Source of the DNA: Scilla litardierei
Taxonomy: Eukaryota; Streptophyta; Magnoliopsida; Asparagales; Asparagaceae
Direction of reading: 5' to 3'
DNA: 64,000 bases
NCBI GenBank assembly: GCA_030789695.1
Contig: CM061139.1
Span: 5,905,878 to 5,969,877, forward strand
The position numbers were made by a program, and so were the translations under genes. Shown piece after piece: positions 33,619 through 43,600 of this stretch (positions are counted from its first letter, which is position 1; every line of letters begins with the position of its first letter). Below the pieces are notes generated by a model. The model had not been told where the DNA came from, did not search any database, and worked only from the letters and a program-made list of their open reading frames with translations.

Positions 33619-35231
33619 ATGCGCAGGAGTTCAAGAAGTCTCGACGACTTGATTCCCGTCGATCCAGAGATAAACGCCACCCTTAGGCGTTTGGCCACCG
33701 AGAAGCGAAGAAGAGAGGATACCGAATCCATGGAGGAGAACACCCCGCCTCAAAAGTCTCTGCTGGAGTACTCGATGCCATCTATCGAGTCCACTTCCGC
33801 CATCCGTCCTCCAGCTATCACGGCCCAAAGCTTTGAGCTGAAGCCGTCTTTGGTGACATGGATCCAACAAGATCAGTTTGCGGGTGCACCCATGGAGAGC
33901 CCGATCGAGCATCTAGACTCCTTCTTGGAGAAATGTGACACCTTCCGGATTAATGGTGTCACGACTGAGGCGATCCGTCTGAAGCTGTTCCCCTTCTCGT
34001 TGCGAGACAAAGCCAAGCAATGGCTTAGGGGGAAGGACCCCAACACTTTTAATACCTGTGAGAAGCTCTCCAACGCTTTTCTGACAAAGTTCTTTCCTCC
34101 GGGGAAGACAATGAAGTTGAGGAGTGAGATCTCCTCCTTCTCCCAGGCCAGCCACGAGTCCTTGCATGAAGCTTGGACGAGATACAAGGAGATGCAAAGA
34201 AGATGCCCTCACCATGAGCTTCCAAAATGGCAGATTATTAATCTGTTCTACAATGGGCTGAGGGATGACCTAAAATCTTCTATGGACGCCGCGGCTGGGG
34301 GTTCCTTCATGTCTAGGAGCGAGGAAGATGACGGACATATTCTGGAAAATATGGCATCCAACAATGAGCGGTGGTGTGACGAGAGAGCCACACCAAGGTC
34401 GGGGGGTATACACAGAGTCGAGGACGTCGACAAACTTTCAAGCAAGTTCGACTTGCTTTCGACCCAGATCTCCGCACTAATGGTAGGAGCCGGTGGGGCC
34501 GGTGCACAACAAATTGCAGCAGTAGAATCTGAAGTTCTTGGGGAATTCGACGGTGGTGACATCTCACCACCGTTGGATCAGGCGAGCGCACTATTTTACA
34601 ACCCCACGGAAAATGCGCCGTATCCACCAAGAACCAATTCCAACCCGGCCTACTCTCCAAACAACCGGAACCACCCTAACTTTGGTTACCGGGCGCCATT
34701 TCAGCCCTCGCCACCTCAGCAGCCGCAGCAACAAACATATCAGCCGGCTAGACCACAACAGAGTCAGTTTCAGCAGCAACAATATCAGCAGCAGCCTCAG
34801 CAACAATTTTACGCCCCAGGAATCAGCAGCAGCAGCAGTATGGCCAACAAAGGGCCGTCTCTCCGGTTGAGTCTCTCTTGACTCAATATATAACCAACCA
34901 GGAGAAGATCAATCAAAAGCTGGAAATGGGTCACCGGGCCCTCACGGACCAAGTAACCCAGCTAGGGTTACAAGTGGCGAACCTTGCAAGGTCACAAAAC
35001 CAATTGCCGCCACAACCAGAGGTGAACCCGAGGGGAGCAACCCAAATGTCGGCACTCGTGCACGAGCACGCAAATGTGTCCGCTATCGTTCTGAGAAGCG
35101 GGACACAAATTCCTACTAGAGTGCCCCCTAACAGACCGGAAGCATCATTGGTCGTTGAGCAACCGATCAAAAAATCAAACGACGTCGGTGCTTCGTCATT
35201 AAATCCTACGACTCCGGAGGGAGTCTCTTAA
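33619..35231 (+). pseudogene. Athila-type gag, GagPro-B, nearly intact
   Basis: The start is placed at the ATG at 33619 (MRRSSRSLDDLIP) because GagPro-A has the matching Met; the upstream extension is hydrophobic and not shared. The retrotransposon-gag domain covers roughly residues 70-215 (LVTWIQQDQF, WLRGKDPNTF, FLTKFFPPG, EAWTRYKEMQRRCP, LFYNGL). Then come a helical part and a Gln/Pro-rich part. A one-base frameshift near 34840 in a CAG run moves the reading to the frame from 34878, which runs to a TAA at 35229. It forms the particle shell. Only these two lesions separate it from a Gag-Pro polyprotein. Confidence 0.88.
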
Positions 35232-36353
35232 GAAGAGAAGAAAAAGAACGATGAAGGGAGCTCGAAAGTGTTCAAACCCGTTGTGCCATTTCCACAACGG
35301 TTAGCTCAGGCCAAAATCGACGAGAAATATGGCAAGTTCTTCGCCATGGTCAAGGACCTGAGCTTGCAGATCCCCTTCCTGGAAGCAATCGAAACAATCC
35401 CCTCCTATGCAAAATTCCTGAAGGATTTGGTGACGAGAGGGTCTAGAAAAGAGAAAGTAGTGTTGACAGCGGAGTGTAGCGCTCTCATCCAGAGGGCAAA
35501 TCCGCCAAAACTTAAAGACCCGGGGAGCTTCTCCATTCCTTGCACGATCGAGGCAGTGAAGATTCATCGTGCACTCGTCGATCTCGGAGCGAGTGTAAGT
35601 TTGATGCCCTTGCCGATGTATAAAAGGATAGAAATGGGTGATTTGGAGCCCACCGGTATGACCCTACAACTAGCTGACCGGTCGGTCAAATATCCGGTGG
35701 GGATTGTTGATGACCTCCCCGTCAATGTAAAAGGGGTGCATGTGCCAGTGAACTTTGTAGTCATGGACATGCCTGAAGACGCACACACCCCCATCATCCT
35801 GGGACGGCCTTTCATGGCCACTGCTGGCGTTTTGATTGATGTGAAGAACGGAAAACTTTCTCTAAACGTCAGCGGAGAAAAAGTTGAATTTGATCTGGGG
35901 TTATCCATGAAGTACCCCGATCCCCCAGACGACCCTCGGTGTAATTTGCTGGAGATGGAAGAAGAAAAAGATGTTGAGGAGAGCTCCTGGGAGATTCTCT
36001 TAAGAAACCCCCCCCCCCCCGATGACTTGGAGGATTCAGAAGACTGAGACGGCCCTAAGAACAATGATGCTACTGGGAGAGCGAACGCAGCAAGAACGAC
36101 CCCTCCCGGGTTCCCCAAGGCTCCTCCTGTGAGGAGAACGGGGAAAGAACCCATGGGCCTCACCAAAGACGAGGTCCGGATCCTAAAGAAGATGGCGGTA
36201 AGCGCCAATACGAAAGAGAAGCCCCCGGATCCCAAGATCGAGGAGAGGGTAGTCGAGCAAATCTTTCTCCAGCCGCTGACTGCTCCAAAGGCCTTAAGCT
36301 CCGATGAAGAAGAGATGCCGAACTTCAGGCATCACCCGTATCAACCACCGTAA
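35232..36353 (+). pseudogene. Athila-type aspartic protease, GagPro-B
   Basis: In the same frame as the second half of gag. It contains the catalytic DLGAS at about 35580 and ILGRPFMATAG near 35800. A TGA at 36045 interrupts just after an acidic DDLEDSED stretch, and the frame then continues to 36353 with a PMGLTKDEVRILKK segment shared with GagPro-A. A C-run (36009-36019) precedes the stop. The protease is usually followed by RT in Athila; here it is followed by 190 bp and an internal promoter. Confidence 0.87.
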
Positions 36354-36399
36354 ATATCTCTCGCGGGCGTCGAGCCAACGATGTTAAACAAGTGCGCTT

Positions 36400-36417
36400 C
36401 ATGGGAGGCAACCCATG
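36400..36417 (+). other. Post-protease hairpin, GagPro-B
   Basis: CATGGG and CCCATG flank the loop AGGCAA, preceded by GGCGTCGAG and GATGTTAAAC strings. In GagPro-A the second pair of the stem is G-C instead of A-T, so pairing is kept. Confidence 0.7.
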
Positions 36418-36552
36418 CTCTAAACTTTTGCCCCACTTTTTAGTGTTATTTTTGACTTTATTTTATCTATTTTTATAAATAAAATCAGCCGCGAGAACAT
36501 CCGTTCAGGGACCTAGACAATCTGTTGGTTTTTGCAGGAAACAAAGCCCCAA

Positions 36553-36916
36553 CCGATCGGTTGATAACTCACCCGATCGGTTGGGATGTATCAGATACAA
36601 GCTGAATCTGTCCCCAAATGAACCGATCGGTTGAAGAATGAAGAGACCGGGTGACAGACCGGGTGATTTGGGGAGAATTCTCGGGAATTCTTTGGGGAAT
36701 ATTAACCGATCGGTTGATTTCGAGCGCGATCGGTTGAAGCGACCGGGTGAGCAACCCTCAATTCTCGGGAAAATGAGTGGAGCGGCCAACCGATTGGTTG
36801 ACAAGTCAACCGACCGGTTCGCCTGTAGCATTTTTTTCGGCAAGAATTTTTGACCTAACCGTCAACCGATCGGGTGACAAGTCACCCGATCGGTTTGACT
36901 TAAAACCCTATAAATA
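36553..36916 (+). promoter_or_regulatory. Internal promoter of GagPro-B: CCGATCGG array plus TATA
   Basis: Core starts 36553, 36573, 36623, 36643 (variant), 36655 (variant), 36706, 36726 (variant), 36739 (variant), 36789 (variant), 36809 (variant), 36866, 36886. The pairs 36553/36573, 36623/36643, 36706/36726, 36789/36809 and 36866/36886 are exactly 20 bp apart. TATAAATA at 36909 is 23 bp from the last core. This repeats the LTR promoter design in the middle of the element, right before ORF3. Confidence 0.82.
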
Positions 36917-37168
36917 CCCCCGACCGCCCGTTCGATCCGCACGCACCATTTTTGAATCCAGAGCCGCCGTTTCACCTCTTCCTCGTGCGCCTGCCCTCTT
37001 TCTTCCCTAAAATCAACCTCGATCGCCTGCCATTTTCGAGGACGAGGAAGAGTTTAGCTTGGGGGATTTTAGCTTGGGGCTGGCCCGAGTCGTCCTGTCT
37101 CTGTTCTGGGGCCCATCACGTCTGAGCACCTCTTTGCGGCCATTTCTGGCCTTGTCTCCTGTGCCGGC

Positions 37169-37909
37169 ATGACCACCGCCGCCGGCACCACTTCCACCTT
37201 ACCTGGCGGTACCACTTCTGCCTCACGTCAGTCCACATCTTTTGGTCGCCGCCAGGTCTCTGCCCGTCTTGGTCTTGAAAGGGAGGTCGCTGCCCTTCGT
37301 GAGCTCGCCATGTCATCTGTCTCCTCGGACCCATCACCGTCCTCTTTTCTCACTCACACACGTTTCCTCGCACTTGAGAGGAACGTGGCCGCCATTCTTC
37401 GCCTTCTCACTCGCATCCACGGTCCACCTCCACCTTCACCACCTCCACCCTCACCACCTCGACGATCTTCTCCTCCACCCTCCCACACATCCCCACATCC
37501 ATCACCTCCCTCACCACATTCTTCTCCTCCCTCATCTATTCCCATCCAGGTATCCACTTCCCCCCTCCCGACCACTTCCATCGCACCCACCCTACCCCCT
37601 CCCTCCTCCTCCATCACTGCATACGTGTGTCGGAGGAAGTTGCCGGTGCGCTCCAGATCTCTCCCACCACCACCCACTACCGTCACCACCACATCTTCTT
37701 CCCCCATTTCTATTCCTCTCACCACCACCTTAATCGCCGTCCTACCACCACCACCCACCTCCACCGACACTCCTTCCATCGTTCACACCACCGCTGCCCC
37801 TATTCCTCCACCTCATTCCCCACTTCTCCGCACACCCCCAGCCTCCCCCGACCACCCAGCCACACCCTCTTCCGAGGAGGACGAGGACTCACCTACTCCT
37901 GCTTTCTGA
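37169..37909 (+). CDS. ORF3: conserved proline-rich protein of GagPro elements
   Basis: An open 246-residue frame from ATG 37169 to TGA 37907. The reading is open upstream too, and similarity to GagPro-C (AAIS-LVS before the Met) suggests the real start may lie earlier. Residues about 20-90 are conserved with GagPro-C and look helical (FGRRQ, LEREVAALREL, FLALERNVAAILRLL). The middle is Pro/Ser/His-rich, then a short basic patch (RRKLPVRSRSL) and an acidic tail (SSEEDEDSP). No family recognised. It is the only intact ORF of the element and follows its own promoter. It could be a remnant of the env-like or extra ORF region of Athila; that is a guess. Confidence 0.65.
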   Translation: MTTAAGTTSTLPGGTTSASRQSTSFGRRQVSARLGLEREVAALRELAMSSVSSDPSPSSFLTHTRFLALERNVAAILRLLTRIHGPPPPSPPPPSPPRRSSPPPSHTSPHPSPPSPHSSPPSSIPIQVSTSPLPTTSIAPTLPPPSSSITAYVCRRKLPVRSRSLPPPPTTVTTTSSSPISIPLTTTLIAVLPPPPTSTDTPSIVHTTAAPIPPPHSPLLRTPPASPDHPATPSSEEDEDSPTPAF

Positions 37910-39556
37910 TTTCTCCTTGTTTGTTTTTGACTCCCCCTTGCATTTCTCTGCATTTCACGATCACATTCTATTTGCTAGCACTATCAGGTATAGCTTGGGG
38001 GACTTCTATTTTGGTGTGATGTCGTGTTTTGCTGTTTCTCTCATTTTTGTGTGTGTGCTTGTTTTTCCCCTTTTGAGTGTCTTGTCGTGTGATTTTATTT
38101 CTATTTTTTTTGTGTCGTTTGATTTTGATTTTGATCTTTCTTTATTTTCTGTTTCATATCTGTGTTTTTCTCGTTTTTATTTCTTGTTGTGTCGGTGCGT
38201 ATCCCCCCCCCATCTTCATTGCCCTCCCGTACTCACTCATATTGCATTGAGGGCAATGCAAGCTTCAGCTTGGGGGAGTCGCACTGTGTGCATCATTTGA
38301 GGCCTTCTTTTTCGTTTTTGTGTCGTTTTCATCGTGTTTGTTATTTTTCTTTTTTCTCTTTTCTTCTTTTTTCTTTTTTATCGCTTTCTCCTAGAGATGA
38401 ATCCTATGATGAATCGCCACAAAGTCACACACACACCTAGCACGGCATCGATAGTCATATTCACTAACCCTAGGATCTCGAGTTCTCTTGCATTTCACGC
38501 ATCGTGGGTCCACTTAGCTTTTTGTGAGTCGTGCGTCGTGCCTAGCTATTTGGTGTGCTTCTACGCTGTGATTCTATTTTATATACCTGTCCAAGAATGA
38601 CCCCTAGATTATCATGCTTCGATTTGAATATGCGGTATTTTCTTTTACTATATGCATGCTGTATTTATATCGTATATTTCAATTCGCATGCGTCGGGATT
38701 CCACGATTAAGGATTAGGATAACCCATTTAGCCTATGCTCTATTTAGCGAGAATAGTTTCCTTTGCCCAAGTGTTTAGATTTCGACTTCTTTTTTGTTTT
38801 ACTTGGTGCAAATCCACTCGTCGTGTACCGTTCTCCCACTTGGGAGAGTACACATGTGTATAGCCAAAAAACCCAAAAATCCAAAAAAAAAGGAAAAAAG
38901 AAAAGAAAAACCCAAAAAGAAAAGAAAAGAAAAATTTTGTATAGCCAAAAAGCCAAAAAAATATACAAATACCCAAAACCCAAAAAAGTATCTGATGTGA
39001 ATATTTTTCCTACCTACCGAGAATAAAGGGAAGGCGAGAATTTGCACCGAGTGTTCTACTCCACATCATCTCAACCCCCGTCATTTTCGAAAACACTTGG
39101 CTTAGGAAGTTTTTAGCTAGTATCTAGGCTATAGTGGCGTGATTTCCTAGACCCTAGTTGTGGAGTCCCCGATGTATGATACGTTTCACTTCTTATACTC
39201 TTCTCATGCATGCTTGAACTAATATTCACCGCAATTTCAAATTTGAATCGGTATTTGGGTCATTTCCTGGATTTGCGTATCTGAGCTCATAGCACATTGT
39301 AGAAAGCGACACCATTTGCTAGCACACGACCGCACTCACACGCGATTCACCGTGTGGGCCCACGACACTTATTTGGACTCGTTTTCCTAGGTTTAGTGAT
39401 GTGATTTGACGTTTGCTTGCTTGGTGTGTCGTTTTCGATTTTGTTGGCTCTGACGGATGATCTAGGATATAGAGTTTTCTTTTTCTCTCTTTCTCTCTAT
39501 TTTCTCCCTCCGAGCTCCTACTCTCACTCGTCTTCCTCGAGGACGAGGAAGAGTTT
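37910..39556 (+). other. GagPro-B 3' non-coding region
   Basis: No gene. It has T-rich sequence, AGCTTGGGGGAC at 37992, the hairpin at 38242-38261 with AGCTTGGGGGAG right after it (38267), the inverted repeat TCTCCCA-CT-TGGGAGA near 38831, an A-rich CCAAAAA-type tract at 38868-38990, and a CGTGTGGGCCCACG inverted repeat near 39350. All have counterparts in GagPro-A and -C. Confidence 0.7.
38242..38261 (+). other. Conserved perfect hairpin, GagPro-B copy
   Basis: Eight-base arms TTGCATTG and CAATGCAA with loop AGGG, six bases before a polypurine-like AGCTTGGGGGAG tract. Confidence 0.72.
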
Positions 39557-39570
39557 AGCTTGGGGGATTT
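39557..39570 (+). other. Polypurine tract, GagPro-B
   Basis: AGCTTGGGGGATTT immediately before the 3' LTR. The sequence from 39538 on repeats that at 37037-37070. Confidence 0.85.
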
Positions 39571-41146
39571 TGACGTGCGTTTATATTTTATATATTCACG
39601 CACATTTTCTTTTGTGTTTCTCCGTATTTTTCGCCGTCCTTTATTCGTTTTCTCGTATTTTCTCGTTTTCTTTCACTGTTCTTTGTTTCTCCATGTTTGC
39701 AGGAGATTGACCACGTAGGGGATGTTTAACGACGATATCTCAAGTCCCCGGAGCAACGGGAGGAGTCACGCGTGATCCAGGGGGTCAAACGTCAAAGAAT
39801 ACATCTTTCAGCCCCTCACCCGGTCGGTTGGTCATCTCCAACCGATCGGGTGATGCACGCGTGCACCACCCGGTCTCAGCCGGAGCTCAAGTGAAAGTCA
39901 CCCGACCGGTTCACAGGTCGGTTCAGCGGGGGCCTGTTCTCTGTCTTTTCGATCCAAATTCCAACCGATCGGGTGACTCTCACCTGATCGGTTCATCTGT
40001 AGCTGATGCTGAGGAGCTGAAGACACAGGCACCCAACCGATCACTTCACCCGATGGCGCCAAGATCCAACCGGTCACTCCAAGAACTCACCCGACCGGTT
40101 CATATGACCGGGTGAAAGCTCGCCGTTTTCTGTTCATTATCTGTAACGGATCACCCGATCGGTTGACTTGTCAACCGATCGGGTGATACGAGAGTCTATA
40201 AATAGAACCCCTAGGGTTCCAGAAACGGGGAGCTGCTAGTTTTTACTGTTTTCTCCTATTGTGACGGCTGTAATTTCTGTTCTTTTGTAAGTTGTCGGAT
40301 CTTTCTCAAACTTTAGTATTGTCTTAATTACTCTATTACTTCCGCATTCCAATCGTCTGATTATGATTCCAACGGTTCATTTTTATTTAGATCGCTTTTT
40401 AATGAATTTTTGTGAGTAGTTCCCAAATCTGGGATTTTGGTGGAAACCCCTTCGGGGGCTCTTCCCGATGCATCCATAGGATTAGGAAATCGATAGGGAT
40501 TAGGATTCTAACGGTTACGCGGGGTGTTTCATTGTCATCGGCGGGAAAAAGACCGCCTTTGACCGTTGGGCCAAGGGGGAATAAACTTGGCGGTTGACTC
40601 CCTAGCCATAGCTCACGCCCTTAGCGTAGACGCCGAATCCTAGCACGCGGGAGCGGCAGGATGAGACGTTGGGAGTTATCGTTGCGAGCTTAGTGCTCCC
40701 GAAATCGATCAGTGTTAATGGACACGGGAGTGCCCACTGATCGAATCCGGTAAGTCCGGTGTATCATCCTGGGCACCGACCGGAATATCGGGCCCATGGG
40801 ATGCTGGTACCACTTTCTGAGGCAACGTCTCATCATTAGACCCTAATTCCGATCGCTATCCTACCCGTAGGTCGTATCGGGGAGAGTCGCTCGTTGGAGT
40901 GGAAACCAAGGTCCCGGGTTTATTTTCTTATTGTTCATACCTCGAATTCCTATATCGTGACAACCATCTACCGATTCGGGCTAGCTCGCCCACGGGGTGA
41001 TTTTGGTCCTCCTTGACACAAGCACATCCTAGCCTACATGTGTTCGACCCCCAAGCGACACTACAACACCGTGCGCTTGCGGTTACAAATATTTTAAACC
41101 CCTTGCCTGCCACGCGGCCACGCGCCCGCGCGGAGGGCACCGGTCA
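39571..41146 (+). repeat. GagPro-B 3' LTR
   Basis: A 1576-bp partner of 31850-33424; ends in CACCGGTCA before the target duplication. Most differences from the 5' copy are C/T or G/A transitions, as expected from methylated cytosines. Confidence 0.95.
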
Positions 41147-41151
41147 GTATT

Positions 41152-41973
41152 CACATCGCAAGTGTCCACGTTGGATGCTTCTATGCATTCTCTCACCAAG
41201 AAGTATGAGTGCACATTAGGCCGAATTAATAAATTCAATAAAGGTAAGGACCATTTGGATAATAACATAAATGACTTACTTCCAGCCAATCACCACATTG
41301 GCTTGGGGTATAAGATGGGAAATTCATCTAAATCGTCCACTATATTTGTTAGGCCAACTTCCGATGCCTCAACGAGTGGGAGCAAACACCCCATTGGTAG
41401 TTCTTCGACCAATGGTGCTTCCACTTTGTACACATCCCCATTTGGAAAGAAACCCACTTTGGGTGGACCTCCAAAGAAGGGTCACGCATTTATGTACACC
41501 AATACTATACCACATAGGAACACACATCCTACTCCACCGGTTCACAATTATGATGATTTTTATGCTACACGTCCACGAGCACGTGCACACCAAGTGAGAC
41601 ACCCTCACGCACGTGTTCCTCCACATGCATATGCTCATCACATTATTATATGAATGACTACCATCATGCATCATATCATATGTCGCCACCATCATTTCAT
41701 CATGTGACATATGCTTATCCACGTCATGCATTTAATCATGTGCTATTTCCTAGGCCACCTCTTCATAGGGCACATGCATCACGTAGAAATCAACAACGTA
41801 TGCATGCTCCCAATAGGAATAGGGCTCCCAAAATATTCACTGTTTGGGGCCCGAAGAACACCAATATGCATGAAAAACAAGCTTACATGAATTCTTATTT
41901 CATGAATGTAGTGCCTAATGATGATTATGTGGGGAAGTCTAAGTCCAATTGGACTTGGCTTCCAAATGTCTAA
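41152..41973 (+). pseudogene. SIRE-type gag, C-terminal part (element III)
   Basis: Continues gag from 31849: the end of the coiled coil, a DLLPANHHIGLGY motif, GHAFMYTN, a His-rich part, a stop at 41651 with frameshift, then the WGPKN...NDDYVGKS ending at a TAA at 41971. The same sequence of motifs occurs in element II (12180-13001). Confidence 0.88.
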
Positions 41974-42059
41974 TCTTTTAGGACCCAATGACCTTGGGTA
42001 CCATGGAATGATATTTCTATCTTTAGGTACTCAAGAAAAATAAACGGAGCAACAAATTC

Positions 42060-43600
42060 AAATTTAGCTCCAAGGATGGGTGGATACTCGATATCGGGTG
42101 TTCAAAACACATGACGGGTGAAGCTCGATTGCTCTCCGGAGTGGTGCCCATTGAGAATGGGAACCGAGTAGTCTTTGGAGGTAACGAGAGAGGAACCATC
42201 ATTGGTGTTGGTAAAGTATGTAACCCATCTAAACCACTTATAAGTGATGTTTACCTTGTTAAAGGATTAAATCACAATCTTATTTCAATAAGCCAACTTG
42301 GTGACAAAGGTTACAAAGTTAGCTTTGCGAAAGGAATGTGTCATATTTTGAATAAAGATACTAATAATGTGTTACTCTCTGGCACACGCCATAAGGATAT
42401 TTATATATTAGATCTTCTAAAATCACATGAACAATGTCTCATTGCCAACACAAGTGAACAACACTTATGGCATAGACGTTTTGGTCATGTGAACTTTGGA
42501 ACACTTTTCAAACTTTCCAAGTTAAATTCTATTAAAGGATTTCCTAAGGTTGTCTTTCAAAAGAAAAGCTTTTGTGACTCGTGTCAACGAGGCAAGCTTC
42601 CTAAATCGTCATTCAAACCTAAGAAAAGCATTTCATCTAAGCGGCCTCTAGAGCTTTTACATCTAGATCTTTTTGGGCCAACTAGAGTTGCTTCATTAGG
42701 AAATGCTCGATATGGACTTGTCATCGTTGATGACTTTTCTAGATTTACTTGGGTATTTTCATTTAGTAATAAAAATGATGCTTTTGAAAACTTCACAATA
42801 TTTGGGAAGAAAGTACAAAATCTCATTGGAACCACCTTGTCACTATTCGTAGTGATCATGGAGGGGAATTTGAGAATGCGTCTTTCTCAAATTTTTGTGA
42901 TGAAGTTGGTATTACTCACACCTTTTCTTTCCCTCGCGCACCCCCTCAAAATGGTGTTGTTGAGAGGAAGAATAGGACGCTTGTGGAATGTGCTCACACT
43001 ATGCTTGATGATAACCAACTTGGCCATCAATTTTGGGCGGAAGCAGTACATACCGCTTGCTATGTGTTTAATAGAATACTTTTGAGGCCTGACACCAAAT
43101 AAACTTGTTATGAATTGTTGTTTGGTAGATTGCCTCAAGTTAAACATTTTCGAGTTTTTGGTGCAAAATGTTTTATTAAAAACATGTATGGTAGTTTGGA
43201 CAAATTTGATCCAAGATCCGATGAGGGGATATTTTTTGGATATTCCTCCCGTAGCAAAGCCTACCGGATATACAACAAAAGAACCTCAACGATCGAGGAA
43301 TCTCTTCATGTTTCATTCAATGAAAATTTTGTCCCTACTAGAATTACTAATGATGATGACTCCATGGATGTTTTATGTGATTCTATTGGTAATTCTAATT
43401 CTATTGATTCTGTTGATACTAACCCTACTGATGAATCTTTTGAGAATGTTCCTAGTGATCAGGGAGTTCCCAAACGGCTTCATACAGTTCGTGACCATCC
43501 CCATGAGCAAGTCATTGGCAACATATTTGATAGTGTCAAGACGAGATCTCAAGTCAACTACTTCGCTCATTGTGCCTTTGCCTCCTCAATTGAGCCAAAG
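42060..43600 (+). pseudogene. Copia protease and integrase (element III pol, 5' half)
   Basis: Protease: WILDIGCSKHMTG from 42081; the catalytic motif is DIG instead of DSG, a loss of the usual Ser/Thr. Then the pre-integrase zinc region (HLWHRRFGH near 42465, FCDSCQRGK near 42570) and the integrase core with LHLDLFGP and DDFSRFTW. A one-base frameshift near 42838 shifts the SDHGGEF and NGVVERKNR (catalytic Glu) region into another frame, and a TAA lies at 43100-43102. Integrase would insert the cDNA into host DNA. Confidence 0.9.

Larger units (their letters stand above)
31850..41146 (+). mobile_element. GagPro-B: young Athila-like gag-protease element
   Basis: LTRs 31850-33424 and 39571-41146; flanks GTACT (31845-31849) and GTATT (41147-41151), one mismatch. 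Order: LTR, Asp-tRNA primer site, gag, protease, hairpin block, internal promoter, ORF3, 3' non-coding region, polypurine tract, LTR, 9297 bp in all. By eye the two LTRs differ at about 30 of 1575 positions (about 2%) plus two small indels, making this the youngest complete element here. No RT, RNase H or integrase. Same family as GagPro-A and -C. Confidence 0.95.
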
